64,000 nt of DNA from Flavobacterium sufflavum (GTDB taxonomy: Bacteria; Bacteroidota; Bacteroidia; Flavobacteriales; Flavobacteriaceae): assembly GCF_004016525.1 (NCBI RefSeq), contig NZ_SACJ01000002.1, positions 248,001 through 312,000 on the forward strand. Direction: 5' to 3'. Numbering within the stretch: the first letter of the stretch is position 1; the number at the start of each line of letters is the position of its first letter. Positions 16,826 to 25,091 of the stretch are shown piece by piece. Both the position numbers and the translations under genes were made by a program. The notes under the pieces are model-generated. The model was not told where the DNA came from, ran no database searches, and saw nothing but the letters and a program-made list of their open reading frames with translations.

Positions 16826-18342
16826 TAGTTTTTAAATCCTTCCATCAAATACACTAGCATATTTCTCACGGGTTTCCCTCCCCGATATTGTTTGATGATG
16901 ACAGGAGCATTTATTTTTTCAAAATCATCTTTATAGATTTCATTCGGGTCGCTAAAATTATTGGAAACGTTAATATAGTAGGCGTCATCTCCTTTCTGGA
17001 TTGGTTTCCTGAATTGATTCAACCAATGATAGGTGTGAATGTCTTCCAGTTTTCCAATGGCAACAAAATTAAGAAGAAGAGGTGCTGCAATATAATTATC
17101 AATATGTGCCCCCGGAAACCATTTGTTGTTGATGATAAAATTGGTATTGGTTTTTCCCTCTGATTTATTCTTCTGAATTATTTTACCAACTTCGGTTTTG
17201 AAAAAATTCCAATCATACATATCTAAAGTCACATCTCCTTTACCTAAACTAGCTTCATCGGTTTTTCCTAAAGTTCCGGGGTAAAATGATAGAACTAAAA
17301 TTCCAAGAAAACTCACAGCTAGAATTAAATAATTAGCATAATATACTAAGCGGGGCAGCCGGGAATTGATTTTAAAATCAGATAAATAACAAGCTGACAG
17401 TAACAATAAAGCGGTGAATCCAGGTCCAGACCAGTGTGGCAAAGTATCTCTAAACAACGAAACAAACAATAAAATCCCAATCAAAGGAAAACTCATTAAA
17501 AGCAAGAGTCTGATATAATTAATTGAGATGTTAATTCTCTTTTTCCAAAAGGCAATCAAAGTAGTTATGATTATAAAATAATTTATTGGATTATTATATG
17601 CCGCTCCGCCAAAAAACTCCCGAATAAAACTATTGGGATTGATTCCTCGATTGATGCTTACTCGATTGCTATGAAAAGTGTAAGTGATAAAATCATTTTC
17701 TATATTCCAAAACAAAATAGGTGAAATCACTAAAAGCGTCAACAATATCGATACGTACAGATAGCCGTTTGAAAGTAACTTTCGATTGTAAATAAGAATA
17801 TACAGTCCGAATCCAAACCACAAAAATACTCCGTGAACCTTACTCATTACGCACAAGCCAGTACTTAATCCAAACAACAGCAAGTACAAATTAGATTTTG
17901 CGTTGCTTTGTTCGTCAGTAATTAGATGCACTAAAAAGTAAAGACTGAGAATCCAAAAAAACAATTGTGGTGCATCGGGCATAATGAAAACACCAGCAAT
18001 AATACTGGCATAAATAGACGAAGTGTACAGCAAAGCAGCAATGAAACTGGCTCTTTCGTCTTTGATTTTTTTCCCAATAGCATACATGAGATAGGTATTG
18101 GCAGCAGCTAAAAGAATAGGGCCTAATCGGATGAAAAAATCAGAGGTCAACATCAAATTAAAAGTCGTTAGCCGAATTAACAAGGCAACTAATGGCGGAT
18201 GGTCAAAATAATTCCATTGCAAATGCTGGGCATAAGTCACATAATAAACCTCGTCATTTCCTAAACCTATTGAAAAAGCAATAATGCAGCGAATTACTGT
18301 TGCAAGTAGGATGAGACCTGCCACTTTATTTTTAAAGAACAT
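16825..18342 (-). CDS. ArnT/PMT-like glycosyltransferase (GT39-type, dolichyl-mannosyltransferase family)
   Basis: 505-residue polytopic inner membrane protein of the GT-C class. These enzymes move a sugar from a polyprenyl-phosphate carrier to lipid or protein on the periplasmic side. The first loop has the family signature NDEVYYVTYAQHLQW with the DE pair, then YFDHPPLVALLIRL near residues 45-60. About ten hydrophobic segments follow to residue ~365, and a soluble C-terminal domain (~375-505) contains KWFPGAHIDNY and YYINVSNNF. The stop of the upstream GtrA gene is 2 bases away, so the two are translated together, and PAP2 is upstream again. The acceptor is unknown; lipid A or a cell-surface glycan is plausible. 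Confidence 0.88.
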   Translation of the reverse strand: MFFKNKVAGLILLATVIRCIIAFSIGLGNDEVYYVTYAQHLQWNYFDHPPLVALLIRLTTFNLMLTSDFFIRLGPILLAAANTYLMYAIGKKIKDERASFIAALLYTSSIYASIIAGVFIMPDAPQLFFWILSLYFLVHLITDEQSNAKSNLYLLLFGLSTGLCVMSKVHGVFLWFGFGLYILIYNRKLLSNGYLYVSILLTLLVISPILFWNIENDFITYTFHSNRVSINRGINPNSFIREFFGGAAYNNPINYFIIITTLIAFWKKRINISINYIRLLLLMSFPLIGILLFVSLFRDTLPHWSGPGFTALLLLSACYLSDFKINSRLPRLVYYANYLILAVSFLGILVLSFYPGTLGKTDEASLGKGDVTLDMYDWNFFKTEVGKIIQKNKSEGKTNTNFIINNKWFPGAHIDNYIAAPLLLNFVAIGKLEDIHTYHWLNQFRKPIQKGDDAYYINVSNNFSDPNEIYKDDFEKINAPVIIKQYRGGKPVRNMLVYLMEGFKN

Positions 18343-18344
18343 AT

Positions 18345-18722
18345 TTAGCTTTTAAAAGTATAGAAAGTATTCGCTCCAAAATTCCAAATAAATACAACTG
18401 CAGTCACGATGATTTTACAAACGTAAAAATTGATTTTGGTCTTTTTTTGCAATGAATATAGAAAGCCTGTATTGATGCTAAAACCAATTATTGCAATGAT
18501 TAAAAAGCTAAGGAATTGAAGCCCGATTTCAGGATTGTGATTGTCGAAAGTGAAGTATTTATTCAAAAAATAATTATTTGTAACTCCAAATAGAAAACCA
18601 AAACCATTGGCAACGTATTTATTGAGGTTTAATTTTTCTTTACAAATCCAGGTGATACCAAAGTCAATAACAAGTCCTGTAAAACCAACTAATCCAAATT
18701 TAAAAAACTTTAAAATATCCAT
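18345..18722 (-). CDS. GtrA family membrane protein
   Basis: 125 residues with four transmembrane helices (about 8-26, 38-52, 70-90, 100-122). GtrA-like proteins are thought to flip or present polyprenyl-phosphate-linked sugars for surface glycan modification. The segments KFGLVGFTGLVIDFGITW, VANGFGFLFGVTNNYFLNKYFTF and VIFIWNFGANTFYTF match the family. It lies between a PAP2 phosphatase (directly upstream, 0-base gap) and the GT-C glycosyltransferase (2 bases downstream), a complete little operon for lipid-linked sugar handling. Confidence 0.88.
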   Translation of the reverse strand: MDILKFFKFGLVGFTGLVIDFGITWICKEKLNLNKYVANGFGFLFGVTNNYFLNKYFTFDNHNPEIGLQFLSFLIIAIIGFSINTGFLYSLQKKTKINFYVCKIIVTAVVFIWNFGANTFYTFKS

Positions 18723-19427
18723 TTATTGTTGGCTTAGTGTAGGATTTGAAAAACTGGGAGAAGAGTGTTTTAGAGAATCTATTTTCTTTTTTACAACGGG
18801 ATTTTCGATGATTTTATTAAACCAAATCACAGATAAAGAACCAAAAACTACTCCAATTAATGCTCCTGCAAATACATCCATCAAAAAATGATGGGCCAGG
18901 TAAATTCGGGAATAACCCACCAAAATACTTAATACAAGTAGTGAAATACAGATGTATCTTCTTTTGCAATAATTAGATAATACGGTTGCCAAAGCAAAAA
19001 AAGAAGCTGTATGTCCCGAAGGAAAACTGTTAAAGCCTATTCGGCTTGAAGCAAAAGTATCCAGATAATATTGATAATGATGCAATTCGAAATAAACTTT
19101 TGGCCTTGGAGCCGCTATGATGTTTTTTATAATTTGGGCAAAAATTCCGGAACTGATGTAGGAAAGTAAGATGATGAAGGCCAGTTTTCGATGTTTTTTG
19201 ACAAAAAGTAAAATAAATACAGCCGAAACAATAATAAACCAACCATCACCCAGAAAGGTAATACTTTCGAAAATAAGATTTAAAATAGCGGTATGAAATT
19301 GATTCAGCCAGATGAAACCATCGGCTTGAGAAAAGGAGCATAACTGCAAGATAACAGTGGCTATCAGGACTAAATTAAGGCCGTAGAAAAAACTATTTTG
19401 AGTAATTACTTTTAAAAAAGAATTCAT
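18723..19427 (-). CDS. PAP2-family phosphatase
   Basis: 234-residue membrane phosphatase with six hydrophobic segments. The three-part acid phosphatase signature is complete: KNIIAAPRPK near residue 107, SFPSGHTASF near 140 and SRIYLAHHFLMDVFAGA near 185. Enzymes of this type dephosphorylate undecaprenyl pyrophosphate or other lipid phosphates. As first gene of the PAP2-GtrA-GT39 operon it may recycle the polyprenyl carrier released by the glycosyltransferase, or remove a phosphate from lipid A before sugar transfer. Both are inferences from neighbours. The Ser/Pro-rich C-terminal tail (HSSPSFSNPTLSQQ) is unusual but non-catalytic. Confidence 0.9.
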   Translation of the reverse strand: MNSFLKVITQNSFFYGLNLVLIATVILQLCSFSQADGFIWLNQFHTAILNLIFESITFLGDGWFIIVSAVFILLFVKKHRKLAFIILLSYISSGIFAQIIKNIIAAPRPKVYFELHHYQYYLDTFASSRIGFNSFPSGHTASFFALATVLSNYCKRRYICISLLVLSILVGYSRIYLAHHFLMDVFAGALIGVVFGSLSVIWFNKIIENPVVKKKIDSLKHSSPSFSNPTLSQQ

Positions 19428-19556
19428 TTTACAAAAATTTAAACTTCTGTAAAGCTAGCTGTCAAAGCTATATTTAATGTAAAGCCGGTTTTGTGAAAAC
19501 GAAATCAAATCTTTATCAATATGTTAGGAAAGGAAAATTAAGGTTAACAGTAGATT

Positions 19557-20390
19557 TTATAATTTCTTAACCGCGCTGGGATTTAAATTCCTTTGTTTCT
19601 TGAAATAATTAGAAAGATGACTCTCGTCTGTAAAACCAAATTCGTAAGCGATTTGTTTCATCGATAATTGCTTGTTCAGAATCCTTTTTTCTATTAACTG
19701 GGTTCTTAGTTTGTTGCAATATTCCCGATAACTTATCGAAAAATTACGCTTGAAATAGGTTCCAAAATAACTTTGAGAGATATTAAAATGTTCTGCAATG
19801 GTTTTAATCTGAACCAGTTTTGGTTTGTAAATATTCTGATGGATATAGGAAATAATCTGGTCGTTATCTATTCCTGAGCCGGTGATTTTTATATTCTGTT
19901 GTTGCAAGCTTTCTTTTATCAGTCCAAATATGGATAAGATTTGGTAAAAGGCAATTGGCGAAGTAGAAATATTGGCTTTGCTATTGTAGGCTCTAATATT
20001 GTCAATGGTGTTTTTTAGTATGTTTGCACAAGTAGCATCTAATTTTAGTACATTTTCTTTAAGTGATTTATCGCGCATGAAATTCTCGGGAGTATTGAGC
20101 AGAAACTCATCGCAAGCCAGTTTTTTATTTGAATTGAAATAGGTGTCGGTGAATTTGATAAAGAAAAACCGTGTTGTTTTTTTGATGTCAAAATAGTGCT
20201 CGTCATCAGTGGAAAGCACAAACAAATCTCCGGATTTATACGGAAGCAGGTTTTTGTTTAATTGGTGAATCCCACTTCCTTTTATAATGTAAATAATCTC
20301 GTAATAGGTGTGACTGTGTCTGGGAAGATGATATTGGTCTTCTTCAAATTCATCAATTACTAAGGTGTCAAATTGATTTAATGTTTTCAT
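19557..20390 (-). CDS. AraC-family transcriptional regulator
   Basis: 277 residues. The N-terminal half is a cupin-type sensing domain: HLPRHSHTYYEIIYIIKGSG near 22-41 and LPYKSGDLFVLSTDDEHYF. The C-terminal ~100 residues are two helix-turn-helix motifs, with ISQSYFGTYFKRNFSISYRE and MKQIAYEFGFTDESHLSNYF (the usual AraC signature) followed by KQRNLNPSAVKKL. It is divergent from the MFS exporter at 20610 across a 219-base spacer, so it probably activates that gene when its ligand is present. The ligand is unknown. Confidence 0.92.
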   Translation of the reverse strand: MKTLNQFDTLVIDEFEEDQYHLPRHSHTYYEIIYIIKGSGIHQLNKNLLPYKSGDLFVLSTDDEHYFDIKKTTRFFFIKFTDTYFNSNKKLACDEFLLNTPENFMRDKSLKENVLKLDATCANILKNTIDNIRAYNSKANISTSPIAFYQILSIFGLIKESLQQQNIKITGSGIDNDQIISYIHQNIYKPKLVQIKTIAEHFNISQSYFGTYFKRNFSISYREYCNKLRTQLIEKRILNKQLSMKQIAYEFGFTDESHLSNYFKKQRNLNPSAVKKL

Positions 20391-20536
20391 ATGTAGATAT
20401 TTATTGTTTTTTATCGGTCATATGTAATTCGCATATTTTCATTGGTGTTTACGAGTAATTTAGGGTGTGCTCATTTCATAACCTATAGTTGCAAGTTTAT
20501 GTTGTAAAATTACAATTTCTTTGCAGCAGTTATCAA

Positions 20537-20544
20537 TAAATTTG
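20537..20544 (+). promoter_or_regulatory. Promoter -7 element for the MFS gene
   Basis: TAAATTTG fits TAnnTTTG and lies 65 bases before the ATG at 20610, giving a ~60-base leader. Confidence 0.55.
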
Positions 20545-20609
20545 CAAAGTAAAATAGACGTTGCTCTATAAATGATGCCACGTTAGTTAATAATCTCTTT
20601 TATAATAAA

Positions 20610-21776
20610 ATGAAAAAAAGTTTGCTTTCACTCGCTTTGGGTGGTTTGACGATAGGAATTACGGAGTTTGTGATGATGGGAATATTGCCTGATATTGCTA
20701 CCAATTTAAATATTAGCATACCCGTTGCGGGACATTTAATTTCGGCTTATGCGCTTGGAGTTGTAATCGGTGCGCCATTGTTAGTGATTATCACACGAAA
20801 TTATCCGCCTAAAAAAACGCTTTTGATTCTGGCGAGTATGATTACTGTTTTTAATACGCTTTCGATTATAGCGCCTAATTATGGATTTTTATTTGCGGTG
20901 CGCCTGCTTTCGGGATTGCCGCATGGTGCTTTTTTTGGAGTTGGTGCGGTGGTTGCCAGTCGCCTAGCTGACAAGGGTAAAGAAGCTCAGGCTATATCGG
21001 TTATGTTTGCGGGTTTGACTATTGCTAATCTTTTGGGAGTTCCTTTAGGGACTTATATTGGACATCATTTTTCATGGCGTTATACGTTTATAATTATCGC
21101 CATTGTTGGAACTCTTACAGTATGTTCACTTTATTTTTGGATGCCTAATATAGAGGCTAAAGCCAGGGAAGGTATGAAAACGCAGTTGTTGTTTTTTAAG
21201 AAAGCCGAAGCTTGGTTGGTGATTCTTATTACCGCTATTGGTGCAGGAGGTTTGTTTTGTTGGATTAGTTACATTGCACCATTATTAACAGAAATTTCAG
21301 GCTTTGATGCTGGTGATGTGCCATATATTATGATGTTGGCTGGATTGGGAATGGTTTTAGGGAATTTTATAGGTGGAAAATTAGCTGATCGATATTCTGC
21401 TGAAAAGACGATTATTGTGTTGCTTTCGGTTATGGCAATCGATTTGATGTTGGTGTTTTTCTTTTCGTCCAATCCTTATGTAAGTTTAGCATTGGTTTTT
21501 TCTACTGGTTGTATTGCTTTTGCTGTGGCTGCGCCAATTCAAACTTTGATGATACAAACTGCGGTAGGTGCCGAAATGATTGCTTCGGCAGCTATTCAGG
21601 CGGCTTTTAATACCGGAAATGCTTTAGGGGCTTTTCTTGGTGGATTGCCTTTAATTGCCGGATTTAGTTATGCTTCGCCTAATTTAGTTGGTATCACAAT
21701 GTCGATTCTGGGAGTGCTTTTTACGGTAGTCTTTTTACAAAGAAAACGACGTGTTTTAAAGTTGCAAAGGATTTAA
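20610..21776 (+). CDS. MFS transporter, AraJ/arabinose-efflux type
   Basis: 388-residue major facilitator with 12 predicted helices. The first helix contains GLTIGITEFVMMGILPDIA, typical of the DHA1 drug and sugar efflux group (AraJ, YdhP, PbuE). The loop 2-3 signature appears as ITRNYPPKKTLL, and helix 5 carries the GVPLGTYIG antiporter motif near 142. It is divergent from the AraC regulator. Exported substrate unknown. The stop is followed within a few bases by a dispersed repeat and a terminator. Confidence 0.9.
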   Translation: MKKSLLSLALGGLTIGITEFVMMGILPDIATNLNISIPVAGHLISAYALGVVIGAPLLVIITRNYPPKKTLLILASMITVFNTLSIIAPNYGFLFAVRLLSGLPHGAFFGVGAVVASRLADKGKEAQAISVMFAGLTIANLLGVPLGTYIGHHFSWRYTFIIIAIVGTLTVCSLYFWMPNIEAKAREGMKTQLLFFKKAEAWLVILITAIGAGGLFCWISYIAPLLTEISGFDAGDVPYIMMLAGLGMVLGNFIGGKLADRYSAEKTIIVLLSVMAIDLMLVFFFSSNPYVSLALVFSTGCIAFAVAAPIQTLMIQTAVGAEMIASAAIQAAFNTGNALGAFLGGLPLIAGFSYASPNLVGITMSILGVLFTVVFLQRKRRVLKLQRI

Positions 21777-21890
21777 TTTTTTACCACAAAGACACAAAGT
21801 TTAAAAACGCAAAGAGCACTAAGAAATTTGTCGATAAAATAAGGCACAAAAAAACCGCCGATCTTACGAAAGGCGGTTTTTTGTTGTATG
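21777..21890. repeat. Direct repeat, left copy, including a terminator
   Basis: It begins TTTTTTACCACAAAGACACA, continues through CACTAAG and GGCACAAAAAAACCGCC and ends with the hairpin at 21849. The whole ~110 bases recur with scattered differences at 23052-23162 in the same orientation. The pair brackets the unknown gene at 21966-22823 and one hairpin element. Confidence 0.8.
21849..21885 (+). terminator. Terminator after the MFS gene
   Basis: AAAACCGCC pairs with GGCGGTTTT around a 12-base loop, followed by TT and flanked by A's on the other side, so it can work in both directions. It is part of the direct repeat. Confidence 0.8.
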
Positions 21891-21965
21891 TAAATGTGAT
21901 ATGTTTTCAGTAGTATTGAAGTTGTTTTAGTTTATAAACGTTTTTTTTCTATATTTACACTTCAA

Positions 21966-22823
21966 TTATATAAAGATTTGCTTTACAATAACGGAAGAGT
22001 CCAACGATTTAAGTAGTTTATAAAACGAAAAAAATCTGCGGGCTCTTATCTTTAATAATATCTGTCTTTTATTGGAAATAAAAGATAAATAATGATTAGT
22101 TAAGTTGTTTCTTATTATGCTTTTACTCTTTTTGGAAAGTTTATTAGTGTAGATTTCTCTTCTTCTTACGGTTTTGTAATTAGGGTCGAAATGGTCAATT
22201 AAGATAGCTATTATTACCCCAAATCGTAATATTAATTGACGTGCTTCTTTTTTATTTGTAGAAAATAAAGTTGACTTTAAATTTTCAAGCCACTGGGAAA
22301 GTTTTGATTCAGATGTGTCTAGGGTTTCTGTGAATTCTTTTAAAGACATGACTCTAAATCTATGCCCTTGTTCTTTAATAAGACATTCCCCAAGAATTCT
22401 TTGCATTGATCGGTCTAGAATTCTGAACTTTCTAGATTCTATAGTTTCAATAAATCTTAATAATTCTTTACCTTTTTTAATTTTTGATAAGTCTGTATAT
22501 TGACTTTCTAATCTTAAATATTCAATTTGAGCCCAAAATTGTGCAAACAAGTAAAAGACATATTTTTGGTTATGTAATGGGTCGATTGAATTTGAATTAT
22601 CAAGGTTTATAAAGGAGGAAAGGTCTTCTTTTGCTAACGATTCTAGTTTTCCATATAATTCGCTTGCCGATTTTAATATTGGATCAAGATTTTCATAAAA
22701 TATTTTTGAGGCTTCTCTTCTTGTGGTAAAATATCTTTTCACTTCAGGATGTAAGAATTTAAATCCCTCCCATATGACTCCTCCAGTTATTGCAGTTGTT
22801 ATTGTTGTTAAGTGCTCTGTCAT
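21966..22823 (-). CDS. Hypothetical protein between direct repeats
   Basis: 285 residues, family not recognised. The N-terminus (TTITTAITGGVIWEGFKFL, ~6-24) is a short hydrophobic segment that could be a membrane anchor. The rest is predicted almost entirely helical and charged, with long stretches such as YGKLESLAKEDLSSFINL and KIKKGKELLRFIETIESRKF. The C-terminus is very basic. An LRFGVIIAILIDHFDPN segment near 205 is a second hydrophobic patch. It stands alone, is more AT-rich than its neighbours, and lies between two ~110-base direct repeats, one hairpin element included, so it looks like a small acquired insertion between the MFS gene and rng. Function unknown. Confidence 0.75.
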   Translation of the reverse strand: MTEHLTTITTAITGGVIWEGFKFLHPEVKRYFTTRREASKIFYENLDPILKSASELYGKLESLAKEDLSSFINLDNSNSIDPLHNQKYVFYLFAQFWAQIEYLRLESQYTDLSKIKKGKELLRFIETIESRKFRILDRSMQRILGECLIKEQGHRFRVMSLKEFTETLDTSESKLSQWLENLKSTLFSTNKKEARQLILRFGVIIAILIDHFDPNYKTVRRREIYTNKLSKKSKSIIRNNLTNHYLSFISNKRQILLKIRARRFFSFYKLLKSLDSSVIVKQIFI

Positions 22824-22963
22824 TAAAATGATTATTATCTAAAAAAGCATATTTGTGTACTTGTATCTTTGAAAGATATAAAACCTAAATATAGTATTTT
22901 ATTCGTATAAAAATGAAAATTGAATTTTTGCAAAAAGAGATAGTCTTTTAAAAACAAAATCCC

Positions 22964-23044
22964 TAGCCCTGATAGTAGCGGAAATCCTTTTTATTTTTCT
23001 TTTAAAATAAAAAGATTGAAGCGAATAGCAGGAAGTAGCTCCTG
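22964..23044 (+). repeat. Dispersed hairpin element, copy 2 (Flavo-1-like)
   Basis: TAGCCCTGATAGTAGCGGAA, then an 11-bp stem CTTTTTATTTT / AAAATAAAAAG (22987-22997 with 23004-23014), then GATTGAAGCGAATAGCAGG and AGTAGCTCC. It matches the copy at 409-488 in the flanks but has a different, still complementary stem, as expected if the fold is what is conserved. Confidence 0.75.
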
Positions 23045-23051
23045 AAAACAT

Positions 23052-23162
23052 TTAATTTTTTTTACCACAAAGGCACAAAGTTTAAAACACAAAGAACACT
23101 AAGGAATCTGTAGTTAAAAAAAGGCACAAAAAAACCGCCAATCTCACGAAAGGCGGTTTTTT
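23052..23162. repeat. Direct repeat, right copy, including a terminator
   Basis: This is the second copy of the ~110-base repeat at 21777-21890 (TTTTTTTTACCACAAAGGCA, then CACTAAG, GGCACAAAAAAACCGCC and the hairpin). It ends at the rng stop codon. Confidence 0.8.
23131..23162 (-). terminator. Terminator after rng
   Basis: AAAACCGCC and GGCGGTTTT form a hairpin flanked by A's and T's, so it is bidirectional. It lies immediately beyond the rng stop (23165). Confidence 0.8.
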
Positions 23163-23164
23163 GT

Positions 23165-24709
23165 TTAGTCTTTTATAGCATTTCCTTTGTTGTCAAAGAA
23201 ATGATATTCTAAATACGTGTAAGCGTCACGTGGTATAATTTTCACCCATTTTTTATGTTCAAGGAACCATTTTGAACGTAATGATGGAAAACCTTTGCTG
23301 AGGTAAGCAGCCACAAACGGATGTACATTAAGCACTACTTTTTTGTGGGTTTTTAAAACTCTTTCCAGGTCGGAGTTGATTTTATCAATGATTAGTATTG
23401 GTGCTTCGATTTCACCATTTTCATTGTTTGGATCTTCTTCTCTGGTTTTAATATTTCTTTCTGGTCTTACTCTTTGTCTGGTAATTTGGACTAATCCAAA
23501 TTTACTAGGAGGTAAGATTTTGTGTTTTGCTTTATCGTCGCTCATTTCTTCTCTCAAGAAGTCGAACAAGACTTTGCGATTTTCGGGATTAGACATATCG
23601 ATAAAATCCACTACTATGATACCGCCCATATCGCGCAAACGCAATTGTCTGGCTATTTCGGCTGCGGCAATCATATTGACTTCCATGGCTGTGTCTTCCT
23701 GATTAGTCGCTTTATTCGAACGATTTCCGCTGTTCACGTCAATTACGTGTAGAGCTTCAGTGTGTTCGATAATAAGATAAGCGCCTTTACTCATGGAAAC
23801 GGTTTTCCCAAAAGAAGTTTTGATTTGTCTCTCTATATTGTATTTCTCGAAGATTGGCGTGTCGTTTGATTGATAAAACTTCACAATAGATTGTTTGGAT
23901 GGAGCAATTTCTTGCAAGTAATCCTTAGTTTGGTTGTACAACTCTTCATCATCTATTTGGATACTGGTAAAGGTATCGTTGAAAACGTCTCTTAGTATTG
24001 AGGAAGCTCGGTTGAGTTCGCCTAATACTTTTGAGGGATGATGAGCAGTTGGTAATTTCTTACACATTGCAGTCCATCTGCTAAGCAGGTTCTGCAAATC
24101 TTTTTCTAATTCGGCTGTATTTTTGCCTTCGGCTACTGTGCGAACAATAACACCAAATCCTTTTGGTTTGATGGATTGTACAAGTTTTTTTAGTCGGTCT
24201 TTTTCTTTTTTGTCTTCTATTTTTTGAGAAATAGAAACACGGTCAGAGAAAGGAACTAAAACAATAAAACGTCCGGCAAGAGAAAGCTCGGCGCTAATTC
24301 TTGGTCCTTTGGTAGATATTGGTTCTTTTACAACTTGTACTAAGATAGATTGATTGGCGTTTATTACATCGGTAATGGTCCCATCTTTGTCTATCTCTTT
24401 TTCAAACTGAAAGTTTTTTAGGGAGAAATCTTTTATTTTACCTGCGCTTACAAGTTTTATGAATTTCAGTTGGGAAGTTAGATTAGGACCTAAGTCGTGA
24501 TAATGTAAAAAGGCATCTTTTTCGAAGCCTACATTTACAAAAGCAGCATTGAGTCCGGCAACAGGTTTTCTGATTTTGGCAATAAAAATATCGCCTACCT
24601 GAAAGTTGCTTGTCTCTTCTTCTTTGTGTAATTCAATTAGTTTTCCATCTTTTAATAAGGCAAAATCTACTGAATCAGAACTAGATCGAATGATTAATTC
24701 TTTATTCAT
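23165..24709 (-). CDS. rng: Ribonuclease E/G family endoribonuclease
   Basis: 514-residue single-strand-specific endoribonuclease for rRNA maturation and mRNA decay. An S1-like RNA-binding domain spans about 35-125 (VGDIFIAKIRKPVAGLNAAFVNVGFEKDAFLHYHDLG). The catalytic DNase I-like part has HVIDVNSG near 315 and GGIIVVDFIDM near 350, whose Asp residues bind magnesium, and ITRQRVRPE near 405. The CPxCxG zinc-link that joins subunits in E. coli RNase E/G is absent: the corresponding region reads NIKTREEDPNNENGEIEAP. Bacteroidota versions may share this. It is the last gene of a minus-strand group with the 30-residue basic protein and HU. Confidence 0.93.
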   Translation of the reverse strand: MNKELIIRSSSDSVDFALLKDGKLIELHKEEETSNFQVGDIFIAKIRKPVAGLNAAFVNVGFEKDAFLHYHDLGPNLTSQLKFIKLVSAGKIKDFSLKNFQFEKEIDKDGTITDVINANQSILVQVVKEPISTKGPRISAELSLAGRFIVLVPFSDRVSISQKIEDKKEKDRLKKLVQSIKPKGFGVIVRTVAEGKNTAELEKDLQNLLSRWTAMCKKLPTAHHPSKVLGELNRASSILRDVFNDTFTSIQIDDEELYNQTKDYLQEIAPSKQSIVKFYQSNDTPIFEKYNIERQIKTSFGKTVSMSKGAYLIIEHTEALHVIDVNSGNRSNKATNQEDTAMEVNMIAAAEIARQLRLRDMGGIIVVDFIDMSNPENRKVLFDFLREEMSDDKAKHKILPPSKFGLVQITRQRVRPERNIKTREEDPNNENGEIEAPILIIDKINSDLERVLKTHKKVVLNVHPFVAAYLSKGFPSLRSKWFLEHKKWVKIIPRDAYTYLEYHFFDNKGNAIKD

Positions 24710-24759
24710 GTTGTAAATTTTTATCTGTTTTTTAGAAAATAGAACATAGAGAGAAGAGT

Positions 24760-24930
24760 AAAGACTTTGAAAGTCTAAAGTCTAAAATCTAAGATCTAAA
24801 ATCTTATTTACAGATGGATTAAACAATATTTTTGAACAGGTATTAACCCGGAGAAAACTAGTTGGCAGTTTTCAGTTGGCAGAATGCAGCTAACTGCTGA
24901 CTGAATTCTGAACACTGCTGACTGATTTTC
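24760..24930. repeat. Simple and palindromic spacer repeats between rng and the 30-residue gene
   Basis: The spacer has tandem AAGTCTAAAGTCTAAAATCTA-like units (24768-24803). It then has a run in which CAGTTGGCAG units (about 24861-24885) are partly complementary to later CTGCTGACTG units (about 24893-24925). No coding frame is seen. Confidence 0.5.
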
Positions 24931-24970
24931 AATTTCAATGAACGTTTAAAAAGAAAAAAGTAGTTCTAGA

Positions 24971-25063
24971 CTACTTTTTCTTCTTGTGACGGTTAGCTCT
25001 CGCTCTTTTCTTTCTTTTGTGAGTCGCTACCTTATGTCTTTTTCTTTTTTTACCGCTTGGCAT
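24971..25063 (-). CDS. 30-residue highly basic protein, probably ribosome-associated
   Basis: A complete ORF, ATG to TAG, of 30 codons: MPSGKKRKRHKVATHKRKKR followed by ARANRHKKKK. About two thirds of residues are Lys, Arg or His and there are no acidic residues, as in small ribosomal proteins that thread through rRNA. I recall near-identical short ORFs upstream of rng-type genes in many Bacteroidota, which would support a real gene, possibly a lineage-specific ribosomal protein. It lies 28 bases downstream of HU on the same strand and 261 bases upstream of rng. Too short for standard ORF calling. Confidence 0.75.
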   Translation of the reverse strand: MPSGKKRKRHKVATHKRKKRARANRHKKKK

Positions 25064-25091
25064 AGCTTGTAGATTTTATGATTAATTAATA

